DNA of 20,147 bases from G026625185 sp963727835 (GTDB lineage: Bacteria > Desulfobacterota > WTBG01 > JAGOGO01): NCBI GenBank assembly GCA_963727835.1, contig CAVSIB010000053.1, forward strand, positions 1-20,147, given 5' to 3'. Under the pieces are notes generated by a model. That model saw only the letters and a program-made list of their open reading frames with translations, was not told where the DNA came from and made no database searches. Each line of letters opens with the position of its first letter. Positions within the stretch are counted from its first letter, which is position 1. Made by a program: the position numbers and the translations under genes. Shown here one piece after another: positions 7,966-14,864 of the stretch.

Positions 7966-7987
7966 TTTTTTTTGGGGGGGGGGGGGG
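7966..7987. repeat. T8-G14 homopolymer tract
   Basis: Eight T (7966-7973) run directly into fourteen G (7974-7987), then aaaggc and the left inverted repeat of the IS5-type element. No comparable G-run exists elsewhere in the window. It could be a slippage-prone tract or a sequencing/assembly artefact at the junction. Confidence 0.9.
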
Positions 7988-7993
7988 AAAGGC

Positions 7994-8011
7994 GGGCACC
8001 TCTAAAAATTC
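7994..8011 (+). repeat. Left terminal inverted repeat of the IS5-type element
   Basis: GGGCACCTCTAAAAATTC pairs with the right end at 9269-9286. The two differ at positions 4-5 and at the last base. Confidence 0.85.
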
Positions 8012-8161
8012 ATTTTTTTGTGAGATCAAGTTCAACTTATTGAAATAGGAAACACAATTGTCTGGTCTATGATGAACCTTTTCACAAATTTCATGGTTAT
8101 GGCATCTTATGGTGCCTCGCATGAGGCCATGAAGACGGCCTTCATGCCTGTAATGGCAGGC

Positions 8162-9181
8162 TTATCCTGTCGTGGCCAGCAGCGCATATCGGTTGATGTT
8201 GTAGGCAAGATTGCGAAGCCCTATCTTTGCCCTGGCCCGGATAATGCCGATCGTTCTCACCATCAGGCTGCCGGCCATCATCGCCATCACCCCAAATACA
8301 TGCTCAATCCGGGAGCGTATCGTCGCCCTCGTCTTATTGCCCTGCTTTTCCCTCTTGGTGAGCATGCGGTTTCTGCAGCCCTTGCGCTGCAGCCGTTCAC
8401 GAAATCCCCGCTTCTGCAGCAATTGTATAGACTCCTCAGACCGATAGGCGGAATCAGCGTATACATCAGCGCTGCGTGTTGGTTTCCTCCAACAGATCCA
8501 TCAAACACCTCTGCTGTCATGTACCGCCGCATCCGTCACCGCATAGGTGCGGATAAACTTGTGCTTTACGTCCACGTTTACATGGTTCTTGTAGCCGTAA
8601 TAGCTTTTTCCATTCCTTTTAGTCCATTGGGCATCGGTATCTTTTTGGCGCCTTTTGGCTTCCTCCCAGCCCTGGGGAATCTCACCCTGCTTGATCCGGG
8701 TGTTCTCTTCCCGGCTGTTGCGCTGCTGTGGCGCCGGAACAATGCTGGCATCAATAATCTGCCCCTTCCTCGCAGCAAATCCGCTTTCCCCCAGAAACGT
8801 TTCAAACTGGCCGAACAACTCCCCGGCCAACCCTGCCTCGGTCAATTGTTCCCGGAACAGCCAGATCGTCTTTGCATCAGGCACTCTGCTGCCAACCCGC
8901 AACCCCAAAAACCGCATGAACGAAAGTCGGTCAAGAATCTGATACTCTATAGCTTCATCCGAAAGGTTGTACAAGGATTGAAGGATAAGAATCTTAAACA
9001 TCAGCACAACATCATAAGGCTTTGCTCCCGCATTGCTCTTTTTCTCCCTGGCTCGGACAGCTTCAAGAGCTGGTCGAAAACTATTCCACTGAATCATCTT
9101 GTTCAATTTCACAAGAGGGTCACCGTTTTTGTTAAGTTTCTCAAAACGATTTTGCCAGTCAAAAAGTCCTGGTTGCATCAT
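8162..9181 (-). pseudogene. IS5-family DDE transposase, internally frameshifted
   Basis: The outer parts lie in one frame: an N-terminal helical domain (KMIQWNSFRPALEAV, YNLSDEAIEYQI), the first catalytic D144 in IIDASIV, the second D217 in AVTDAAVHD, and E293 in RSRIEHVFG. Between D217 and the end, the segment LMDLLEETNT is read from a shifted frame (one base missing near 8504, one extra near 8474). The main frame instead meets a TGA at about 8501-8503. With that stop only the first 226 residues are made, without the catalytic Glu, so the element should not transpose by itself. Programmed frameshifting is unlikely because the two shifts compensate and there is no slippery run. Confidence 0.85.
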
Positions 9182-9268
9182 GGGGCTCCTTATTTTCTGA
9201 GTGGTTTGACTAAATGCTGTAACCTTAACTATAGCACCTACCCATCATGATGTGTACTAGTTTTTAAT

Positions 9269-9286
9269 CAATTTTTAGAGGAACCC
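9269..9286 (-). repeat. Right terminal inverted repeat of the IS5-type element
   Basis: On the minus strand from 9286 it reads GGGTTCCTCTAAAAATTG, matching the left end at 7994-8011. The next base outside begins copy B of the small membrane gene. Confidence 0.85.
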
Positions 9287-9430
9287 TTTAGTTTTATTTT
9301 TTCTTTTAATTTATAAAATGGTGGACTTCCTTTGGTAAGGATCATTGCCCCAATTGCAAAAAAAAAGGATGCCCTGGAGAAAAGGAAGAAAAAGTCCCAG
9401 TATTCCTAATACAATAAAAGCCTGTTTCAT
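9287..9430 (-). pseudogene. Small membrane protein gene, copy B, 3'-truncated by the IS
   Basis: From the ATG at 9430 the minus strand reads MKQAFIVLGILGLFLPFLQ and GILFF. One extra base in an A9 run (9358-9366) then breaks the frame, and the expected AIGAMILTKGSPPFYK and KLKEKIKL follow in the next frame. The similarity stops exactly at the IS5 right end, a few residues short of the natural C-terminus seen in copy A (NIQNFKTG). The protein would be about 55 residues with two short hydrophobic helices, PGPGW-like. No clear ribosome site precedes the ATG. Confidence 0.6.
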
Positions 9431-9545
9431 ATTACATTTTCGTCAAAGGCTGAATAATAGAATTTCGGAGTGACGGAATGAGGGGGCGGGGTAAAAAACG
9501 CTACCCCTTAATTTTGCGTTACCTTAAGAAAAGAATTGACTAATG

Positions 9546-10421
9546 TTACAGCTCGAAATTTGACAAAGCGTGACCTCGGGCACTATAACCTAAAATTCTA
9601 TAGAGGAGACGGGCAGCCGTAATTTCTGACCTTGCCTCATCAGCTAAAGGGCGTAATTCAACGATATCAAATGCCCGGATTTTTGATCGGGCACTTATGT
9701 GTTCGAGGATGTGATCAACTTTTTCCCAGGTTAGGCCACCGGGTTCAGGATTACCAACACCAGGTACGACCGCCGGGTCAAAGCCATCCAAATCAATAGT
9801 TAGGTAAATATCTTCGGGAAGTTTGGCAAAAAAAGAGTCCAAGTTTTGATCGGAAAGTTCATGGCTAAACAAAGTAGCAATTTTTTTTTCCTGAATAAGG
9901 TTAAATTCTTCCTTGGAAAGGCTGCGAATGCCAATTTGAAACAAAGGGGCATAATCTAAAACCCTGCGCATCGCACACGCATGACTGAAGGGATTGTTCT
10001 GGTACGAGTCCCTAAGGTCAGCATGGGCATCGATTTGGACTACCCCCACGTTTGGAAAAAGCTTCTTAGCGGCTTTTACCCCCCCGATTGTGAGCGTATG
10101 TTCCCCTCCCAACATAATCACAAGTTTGTTTTGTTTTAAATGAGAAAACACTTCGGTTTCTACGTGGGTTAAAAATTTTTCCGGATCCGGACTGATTGTC
10201 ATAAAAGGCAAGACATGAATCCCCATTCGGAATGGTTCCCCTTTAAGTTTTTCATCGAAAAGTTCAATTTGGCTGGCAGCATTAAGGATGGCTTGTGGTC
10301 CTTGAGCAGTTCCTTTTAAAAAGCTGGTTGATTGTTCGTAAGGTATTGGGAGGATGACTGCTTGGGCTTGGTCATACCCGCTGAATTTTTCGGGAGTATC
10401 TCCAAACACTAAGTGAGTCAT
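9546..10421 (-). CDS. speB: Agmatinase (ureohydrolase family)
   Basis: A 291-residue arginase/agmatinase-fold enzyme that hydrolyses agmatine to putrescine and urea with two Mn ions. The metal ligands are all present: H108 in GGEHTLTIG, D131, H133 and D135 in DAHADLRDS, and D210 and D212 in LTIDLDGFDP, followed by PGVGNPEPGG and FDIVELRP. Agmatinase rather than arginase or formiminoglutamase is inferred from the upstream arginine decarboxylase. The start at 10421 (MTHLVFGD) is preferred over an upstream in-frame ATG because it overlaps the decarboxylase stop as ATGA, implying translational coupling. Intact. Confidence 0.93.
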   Translation of the reverse strand: MTHLVFGDTPEKFSGYDQAQAVILPIPYEQSTSFLKGTAQGPQAILNAASQIELFDEKLKGEPFRMGIHVLPFMTISPDPEKFLTHVETEVFSHLKQNKLVIMLGGEHTLTIGGVKAAKKLFPNVGVVQIDAHADLRDSYQNNPFSHACAMRRVLDYAPLFQIGIRSLSKEEFNLIQEKKIATLFSHELSDQNLDSFFAKLPEDIYLTIDLDGFDPAVVPGVGNPEPGGLTWEKVDHILEHISARSKIRAFDIVELRPLADEARSEITAARLLYRILGYSARGHALSNFEL

Positions 10422-10969
10422 TCTAAAAAAAAGATGGCAGCAGATAAGACCGTGGTCCAACCATTTTTCTTACAGACCGCGGTTTGGGTGATGTTACGGG
10501 TTTGGATAATTTTTCCGCTGATGCGGTAAATTTCTTTTTTTTCATCCCACGCCGCATCCATATCGAATTCTACACCTAAAGATTTCGCTAACATGGACGC
10601 TGCCAAGTCTTCAGCATAATCTCCTGCTTCTTGATTGGTTTCTCCGAAAGAATGATGTTCGGATAGATAGCCATAGTCATTTTTATTTGATGGCATGGCA
10701 AGACCAACTGAGGCAGCAATCATTCGGCGGTTTTCATTGGATTGATTTTTGCTCAAAACACAAAAAACAATCTCACCCGGCCTAAACAATTTGATGCCCT
10801 CTTGTTTTGAAATGACTTTGCATCGCGGGGGAAGGATACTCGATACCTCAACTAAATTTAAATGAGAAATTCCCGCATCTTGTAAACCTTGTTCAAAGCT
10901 GGCAAGCCGTTCTTTACTAAAACCCACCCCTTTAGTTAAAAAGATTTTTTTAGGAACAAGATCAAACAT
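10418..10969 (-). CDS. Pyruvoyl-dependent arginine decarboxylase
   Basis: A 183-residue proenzyme that decarboxylates arginine to agmatine. The self-cleavage site is in EVSSILPPR at S43-S44. Cleavage there makes the small beta chain and an alpha chain capped by a pyruvoyl group. Family blocks GVGFSKERLASFE at the N-terminus, FRPGEIVFCVLS, and GYLSEHHSFGET support the call. Length is normal for the PvlArgDC family common in archaea and scattered bacteria. GAGAGG lies about 9 nt before the ATG. It is the first gene of a two-gene arginine-to-putrescine operon with the agmatinase, with a dyad and promoter-like sequence in the upstream leader. Confidence 0.94.
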   Translation of the reverse strand: MFDLVPKKIFLTKGVGFSKERLASFEQGLQDAGISHLNLVEVSSILPPRCKVISKQEGIKLFRPGEIVFCVLSKNQSNENRRMIAASVGLAMPSNKNDYGYLSEHHSFGETNQEAGDYAEDLAASMLAKSLGVEFDMDAAWDEKKEIYRISGKIIQTRNITQTAVCKKNGWTTVLSAAIFFLE

Positions 10970-11000
10970 TCTTTTTGACCTCTCTAAATTTAAATTTATT

Positions 11001-11029
11001 AAGTGATTAAAATATCATTTTCATCACTT
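11001..11029. promoter_or_regulatory. 29-bp near-perfect dyad in the arginine decarboxylase leader
   Basis: Arms AAGTGATTAAAAT (11001-11013) and ATTTTCATCACTT (11017-11029) pair at 12 of 13 positions around the centre ATC. It sits between the candidate -10 box and the start codon, about 32 nt before the ATG. It could be a repressor operator near the transcript start or an RNA hairpin. No T-run follows, so it is not a terminator for this operon. Confidence 0.55.
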
Positions 11030-11040
11030 TGAAAAAGATT

Positions 11041-11069
11041 TTTATAAAACATTCAATCAACAAAGGCAA
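11041..11069 (-). promoter_or_regulatory. Candidate promoter of the arginine decarboxylase-agmatinase operon
   Basis: On the minus strand TTGCCT (11069-11064) and TATAAA (11046-11041) have a 17-nt spacer. A similar sequence (ATGTTTTATAA preceded by TGATTAGAC) recurs about 77 nt upstream at roughly 11119-11139, so a second promoter or repeated binding site is possible. Confidence 0.4.
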
Positions 11070-11165
11070 GTTTTTTCCCTTTTCTCAATAAAATTTTGTT
11101 AGTAATTCTAAAAACAATTCTTATAAAACATGTCTAATCATTTAGAAAGAAGGGCTCACTATGCC

Positions 11166-11195
11166 TTGACATAAAAACAAATCCGATTCTTCTAT
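11166..11195 (+). promoter_or_regulatory. Candidate promoter of the YugP-like gene
   Basis: A consensus TTGACA (11166-11171) is followed after 18 nt by TTCTAT (11190-11195). A better-looking TATAGA at 11193 would need a 21-nt spacer. The ATG at 11224 with AGGAGG at 11212-11217 follows closely. Confidence 0.35.
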
Positions 11196-11223
11196 AGATA
11201 AAACTAATTTTAGGAGGCAGACA

Positions 11224-11916
11224 ATGTTTTTTGATCCTTTGTATCTCCTTTTTATGGCTCCCGCTTTCCTTATTTCCATTTTAGCACAACTATGGGTAAA
11301 GGGGGGCATTTTCAAAATACTCAAAAATAACAAGTCAGTCCGGTTATTCGGGGGCAAAAGCAGCGTATAATATTTAAAAAAAAAACGGTATTGACGATGT
11401 TTCGATAGATGAAACCACCGGATTTTTAGGGGATCATCATGACCCGAGGACAAAATCGTTGCGTCTTTCTCCTGAGGTTTATCGAAGCAATTCTTTAGCT
11501 GCCATTGGGGTGGCTGCCCATGAAGCTGGGCATGCCCTTCAAGACGCTCAAAGTTATCTTCCCCTTCATTTTCGTTCGCATTTGGTGCCCGTTGCCGGCA
11601 TTGGTTCAAGTTTGGCCTGGACGCTTCTTTTTATCGGTTTTTTTTAAAATCCATGATGATGGTTAAATGGGGGATACTTTTATTTTCCGGAGTAGGGTTG
11701 TTTCAACTTGTTACTCTGCCGGTTGCATTTAACGCCAGTAGAAGAGCTTTGTCAGCCTTGAGGACAAGTGGGTTAGTAAGTGAATATGAAATTGATGGTT
11801 CACGAAAAGTTTTAACTGCTGCCGCTATGACTTATGTGGCAGCCGTAGCAGCAACCATTTTTCAATTACTTTATTTTTTGCTCCGCGCCGGCTTATTAGG
11901 GAGGAGAGATGATTAA
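11224..11916 (+). pseudogene. YugP-type membrane zinc metallopeptidase, disrupted
   Basis: The family (PF04298) is a membrane-embedded neutral metallopeptidase with a HEAGH motif. The start MFFDPLYLLFMAP has AGGAGG 6 nt upstream and a first membrane helix. After about 35 codons the frame shifts by one base near 11320-11330, giving the expected SGYSGAKAAYNI, then a TAA (11375-11377) where Leu is expected. KKNGIDDV, GFLGDHHDPRTKSLRLS and the zinc motif VAAHEAGHALQ follow in that same second frame. A second shift in the T8 run at 11638-11645 returns to the first frame for the last helices. The net length is still a multiple of three. Two shifts plus a stop indicate real decay. Confidence 0.88.
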
Positions 11917-13175
11917 TCCTTGGGAATGGTAAAAACAAAGTTTGACCCATCGTGCTTGGGTTCATACCAGATTTTCCCACCGTGCCCTTCGATAATTTCT
12001 TTAACAAAGTAAAGGCCAACGCCCGCGCCTTTAACATTTTTTGTTTCTTCGCCCTCAATCCGATAAAATTTTTCAAAAAGCTTTTCCTGTTCGGTTGCCT
12101 CGATAGGACGACCAGTGTTAAAAACATTTAAACGATAATGGTCTCCCCAGTCCTCAAAACCAAATGCCATGGTGCACCCCATCCCTCCATATTTTATGAC
12201 ATTGCTGAAGAGGTTTCGATAAACAGCCAGAAGCCAGATCCGATCAGCAGTGATGCTAATCCTTCCTTCGGGAATACCTCCCATGGACTCATCAATCAAG
12301 ATTTTATTTTGTGCAAACTCTTCTGAGAATTCTTCTAAAAGAGGATTAATGATATCAATGCGGTAGTCTATCTTTTCTTTTTTAATTTCTATGTGGCCGG
12401 AAAACAGACTCGTTTCTCCCAGGTAGGTATTCAAGGTAAGGGAAAGGCTGTTGGATTTTCGGTAGAGGCCTTTTACCACTTCTTTTACCTTAGGATCAAG
12501 TTTTCCGTAAAGTTCTTTTTCTAATACTTTTAGTCCAACAGCAATATTATTTAAAGGCCCCCTAATATCATGGGAAGCAACGGTAAGCATATCAATGATA
12601 TGCTGGGTTAACCTTTTATTATATTCTATGAAATCAAAAAAGTGTATCCCCATCCCGAGGCGACGGCAATACTTTTCTAAAAAGAATAAATCATGTTCAT
12701 GAAGGGGGTAACGGCTTTTAACTTCAAGGGCGCCGATAATAACTTTTTCGTTGGAGGGGTAGCTCATTTCCTCCTGAATATTATGTTTTCCCCGAATGGG
12801 AAAAACTGCTTCAGTTTTGCCTTGGGATGGAACGAAGGTATTCTCCTGGAGGATTATTTTTTTTATTTCCTCAGGAAGTCTTTTTTTATAATGAAGATCC
12901 CAGAAAAAAATGCTTGTTTTTTTGGTTTCCGAATTTTTCTCTTCCTTTAAATAATAGATGCATGAGTCATATTTATAGCATTCTAAAAGAATGGCTTTTG
13001 AAAAATAGTCGCATTCTTCTTTGGTATCACTTTCCCGAAGAAACTCTTGTAAAAAATTTAAAACTTCAGCCTTTGAGAATTGTTGAGTTTCTTTTTCCCC
13101 AAACTCATATATTCCAAAATCAGCTATTTTTTCTTTGACCCGATTTTGAAAATAGGCGAATGATTTTTCATTCAT
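11913..13175 (-). CDS. Soluble GAF-like sensor histidine kinase
   Basis: A 420-residue kinase without membrane segments. Residues about 1-180 look like a divergent GAF-type sensory domain (AVFPIRGK, VIIGALEVKSRYPLHEHDL). The HisKA helix carries the phospho-acceptor H202 in VASHDIRGPLNN. The ATPase domain has an N-box (NLFSNVIKYG, N325), NTG at 353-355 in place of the common DNG, an F-box FEKFYR and a G2 box GAGVGLYFVKEI. It should autophosphorylate in response to a cytoplasmic signal. No response regulator is visible in the window, so it is an orphan. Its 3' end overlaps the convergent YugP remnant by four bases. An IS200 element begins 20 nt before its start, and no good ribosome site is visible. 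Confidence 0.9.
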   Translation of the reverse strand: MNEKSFAYFQNRVKEKIADFGIYEFGEKETQQFSKAEVLNFLQEFLRESDTKEECDYFSKAILLECYKYDSCIYYLKEEKNSETKKTSIFFWDLHYKKRLPEEIKKIILQENTFVPSQGKTEAVFPIRGKHNIQEEMSYPSNEKVIIGALEVKSRYPLHEHDLFFLEKYCRRLGMGIHFFDFIEYNKRLTQHIIDMLTVASHDIRGPLNNIAVGLKVLEKELYGKLDPKVKEVVKGLYRKSNSLSLTLNTYLGETSLFSGHIEIKKEKIDYRIDIINPLLEEFSEEFAQNKILIDESMGGIPEGRISITADRIWLLAVYRNLFSNVIKYGGMGCTMAFGFEDWGDHYRLNVFNTGRPIEATEQEKLFEKFYRIEGEETKNVKGAGVGLYFVKEIIEGHGGKIWYEPKHDGSNFVFTIPKD

Positions 13176-13194
13176 GAAAAACTAACCCTGGATA

Positions 13195-13214
13195 CCCCGT
13201 GCGGGAGCACGGGG
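13195..13214 (+). repeat. IS200 left-end hairpin
   Basis: An 8-bp stem CCCCGTGC/GCACGGGG with loop GGGA. The stem is identical to that of the right-end hairpin. Confidence 0.85.
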
Positions 13215-13259
13215 AGGAAAGGGTTTAAATAAATTGGTATTTTAGTATAAATTGGCTGC

Positions 13260-13694
13260 ATGAGCATAAAAAGAATGAGCCATGCAGTTTACGATACGCG
13301 GTATCATCTTGTATGGGCGCCGAAATATCGCAAATGGATACTGGATGGTGAGGTACGGGATACGGCAAAGGAGTTGTTTAAAGAGATATTGGCAGCACGG
13401 GACTGTAAAGTGATTGAAATGGAGATAGCGGGCGATCACGTGCACATATTTGCGAGCATACCGCCGAGATATTCTGTAGGGGAAACGGTGAGGGTGCTGA
13501 AGAGCATAAGTGGGAAGGAAATTTTCTGGAGGCATCCAAGGGTAAAGAAGGAACTGTGGGGAGGAGAATTCATGGAAGATGGATATTTTGTCAGGACGGT
13601 AGGGGACAAAGTAACCAGTGAGACAATAAAGAAATATATAGAATATCATCGACATGAGGAGAAAATACCTAAACAATTAGAATTTGATTTTTAA
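13260..13694 (+). CDS. tnpA: IS200-type Y1 HUH transposase TnpA
   Basis: A 144-residue transposase that cuts and joins single-stranded DNA. The metal-binding HUH motif is H60-V-H62 in GDHVHIFASI, and the catalytic Tyr is Y126 in IKKYIEYH, both at almost the same positions as in the IS608 enzyme (H64/H66, Y127). The residue four after the Tyr, Gln in IS608, is H130 here. A family block VWAPKYRKWIL is at 19-29. Length is normal and no lesion is seen, so this copy may be active. Confidence 0.95.
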   Translation: MSIKRMSHAVYDTRYHLVWAPKYRKWILDGEVRDTAKELFKEILAARDCKVIEMEIAGDHVHIFASIPPRYSVGETVRVLKSISGKEIFWRHPRVKKELWGGEFMEDGYFVRTVGDKVTSETIKKYIEYHRHEEKIPKQLEFDF

Positions 13695-13696
13695 TG

Positions 13697-13716
13697 CCCC
13701 GTGCGGAAGCACGGGG
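13697..13716 (+). repeat. IS200 right-end hairpin (copy 2)
   Basis: An 8-bp stem CCCCGTGC/GCACGGGG with loop GGAA, two bases after the tnpA stop codon, followed by ttcttta. It may also act as a transcription terminator for tnpA. Confidence 0.85.
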
Positions 13717-13821
13717 TTCTTTATTTTGGTAAAAAATTATTTTAATAAACTAATTAGGAATTTAAAATAAAGTATAGCTTAAATTACTAACTAATTCAAT
13801 AGCAATTTCTTTATTGGCAAC

Positions 13822-14864
13822 ATTCAACCAGCAAGTGCAACGTAAGAGGAAAAGACCTCTGCTGGAGTTTTAAAGGTTAAACATTTTCTTGGTCTATTAT
13901 TTAAAAGGTTCTCAATTGTTTTTAGCTTAGAGGGACTGATTATAGCAAAGTCGGTTTTTTTTGGCAAAAAGCGCCGAATGAGACTGATGGCATGTTCGAC
14001 CGAGCCTTTTTCCCAGCTGTGGTAGGGATTACAGAAATATGACCGTGTACCGAGTGCTTTGTTGATTTCTCGATGGTCAACATTTTCTGATCCATTGTCA
14101 TAGGTAATAGAGCGTCGTAAAGATTCTGGGTAAGAACCTAAACGCTCAGTAATGGCGGCGACAACGCGATGTGATTTTTTGGCTTTAATTTTATTGATAT
14201 GAAGCAGGCGGCTTGAGCGTTCTAAACTTATTACCAGGGCATTTTTGCTTTGACGCGAGATCATAGTATCTGTTTCCCAATGGCCGGGTTGTTTGCGTTT
14301 TTCGATGTATGCGGGGCGTTTATCAATGGATACCCGATCAGGGATATGACTTTTTGTATGCCGATGGGAGCGCCCAAAGAGGCTGCGTTTTTTATGTGCT
14401 CGGGGAAGATAGGGGGTTAAATCGATCTCAGAGCGGGTTTGTCGGTCATAGATGTATTGATAGATAGCTTCGTGACTGATTGATAAGCCGCGGCAGTCCA
14501 GAGGAAGCCTCCCGGCAATTTGTTCAGGAGACCAACCGAGTTTAAGTTTTTGGAGAACGTATTTTTGAATCATAAGATGTTTCAGTCGCTTTCTTTTACC
14601 GGCTTTATGTTTTCGTTCTTTGGCCCTCATATCTGCCTTATGGGGGAGATAAACGTTATAAATTGGCGACTTATTGCGTTTGAGTTCTCGTGAAATGGTG
14701 CTTTTGTTGCGGCCTATAGCTTGAGCAATTTTTTCAAGCGATATGCCCTGAGCACGAAGAATTGCGATTTTATCTCTCTCTTCGCTGGAGAGTTGATTAT
14801 ATACTGTTTTCATAACGTCTAGGATATCATTTCTTATCCTAAACGTTGCACTTCCTTATTGAAC
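13822..14864 (-). mobile_element. IS30-family insertion sequence
   Basis: Imperfect inverted repeats bound one transposase gene. The left end (13823-13843) and the complement of the right end (14863-14843) share TTCAA and the block AAGTGCAACGT in register. The left repeat lies inside the last codons and stop of the transposase gene. The target duplication is not obvious. The 100 nt between this element and the IS200 copy are AT-rich with no gene. Confidence 0.8.
13824..14813 (-). CDS. IS30-family DDE transposase
   Basis: A 329-residue transposase. The N-terminal helix-turn-helix reads SLEKIAQAIGRNKSTISREL (25-44), and a second DNA-binding region is WSPEQIAGRL (94-103). The catalytic triad is D182 in GHWETDTM, D239 in TYDNGSEN and E273 in KGSVEHAISLIRR. 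The second and third residues are 33 apart as in the family. No lesions are seen, so the protein is probably functional. The stop codon falls within the terminal inverted repeat region. Confidence 0.95.
   Translation of the reverse strand: MKTVYNQLSSEERDKIAILRAQGISLEKIAQAIGRNKSTISRELKRNKSPIYNVYLPHKADMRAKERKHKAGKRKRLKHLMIQKYVLQKLKLGWSPEQIAGRLPLDCRGLSISHEAIYQYIYDRQTRSEIDLTPYLPRAHKKRSLFGRSHRHTKSHIPDRVSIDKRPAYIEKRKQPGHWETDTMISRQSKNALVISLERSSRLLHINKIKAKKSHRVVAAITERLGSYPESLRRSITYDNGSENVDHREINKALGTRSYFCNPYHSWEKGSVEHAISLIRRFLPKKTDFAIISPSKLKTIENLLNNRPRKCLTFKTPAEVFSSYVALAG

Larger units (their letters stand above)
7994..9286 (-). mobile_element. IS5-family insertion sequence, about 1.29 kb
   Basis: The ends carry matching imperfect inverted repeats: GGGCACCTCTAAAAATTC at 7994-8011 and, on the other strand, GGGTTCCTCTAAAAATTG from 9286 inward. 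Between them lies one transposase reading frame on the minus strand. GC content is visibly higher than in flanking DNA. I see no clean target duplication: the left flank is aaaggc after the G-run and the right flank is tttag. Confidence 0.85.
13195..13723 (+). mobile_element. Complete IS200-type element (copy 2)
   Basis: The element runs from the left hairpin (13195-13214) through a 144-codon tnpA to the right hairpin (13697-13716). The end is placed at the last base shared with copy 1 (13723). The exact left boundary may lie a few bases outside the hairpin. No tnpB and no terminal inverted repeats are present, as expected for IS200/IS605 elements. Confidence 0.85.

Noticed and set aside
8474..8504. 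Programmed frameshifting or TGA recoding in the IS5-type transposase
   Set aside because: Two opposite single-base shifts are needed, with no slippery heptamer. Intact genes in the window use TGA as a normal stop (arginine decarboxylase, IS30 transposase, HAD hydrolase), so a recoded TGA is not supported.
8069..9250. A 393-codon open frame on the plus strand
   Set aside because: It is antisense to the IS5-family transposase, whose catalytic motifs are clear on the minus strand. The plus frame shows no recognisable domain and arises from the GC-rich codon pattern of the real gene.
9488..9507. A GGGGTA/TACCCC hairpin downstream of the agmatinase gene
   Set aside because: Only six base pairs and no T-run on the minus strand, so I do not call it a terminator. 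The 9431-9545 gap otherwise shows nothing recognisable.
11142..11609. A 155-codon minus-strand frame
   Set aside because: It is antisense to the YugP remnant, has no ribosome site and low-complexity content, and opens only because the real gene is on the other strand.
13242..13676. A 144-codon minus-strand frame across the IS200 element
   Set aside because: It mirrors the TnpA gene, which has the HUH and Tyr motifs on the plus strand.
1..13723. Composite transposon bounded by the two IS200 copies
   Set aside because: IS200/IS605 elements move as single-stranded units and are not known to mobilise 13 kb of chromosomal genes. The content between them is ordinary chromosomal genes.
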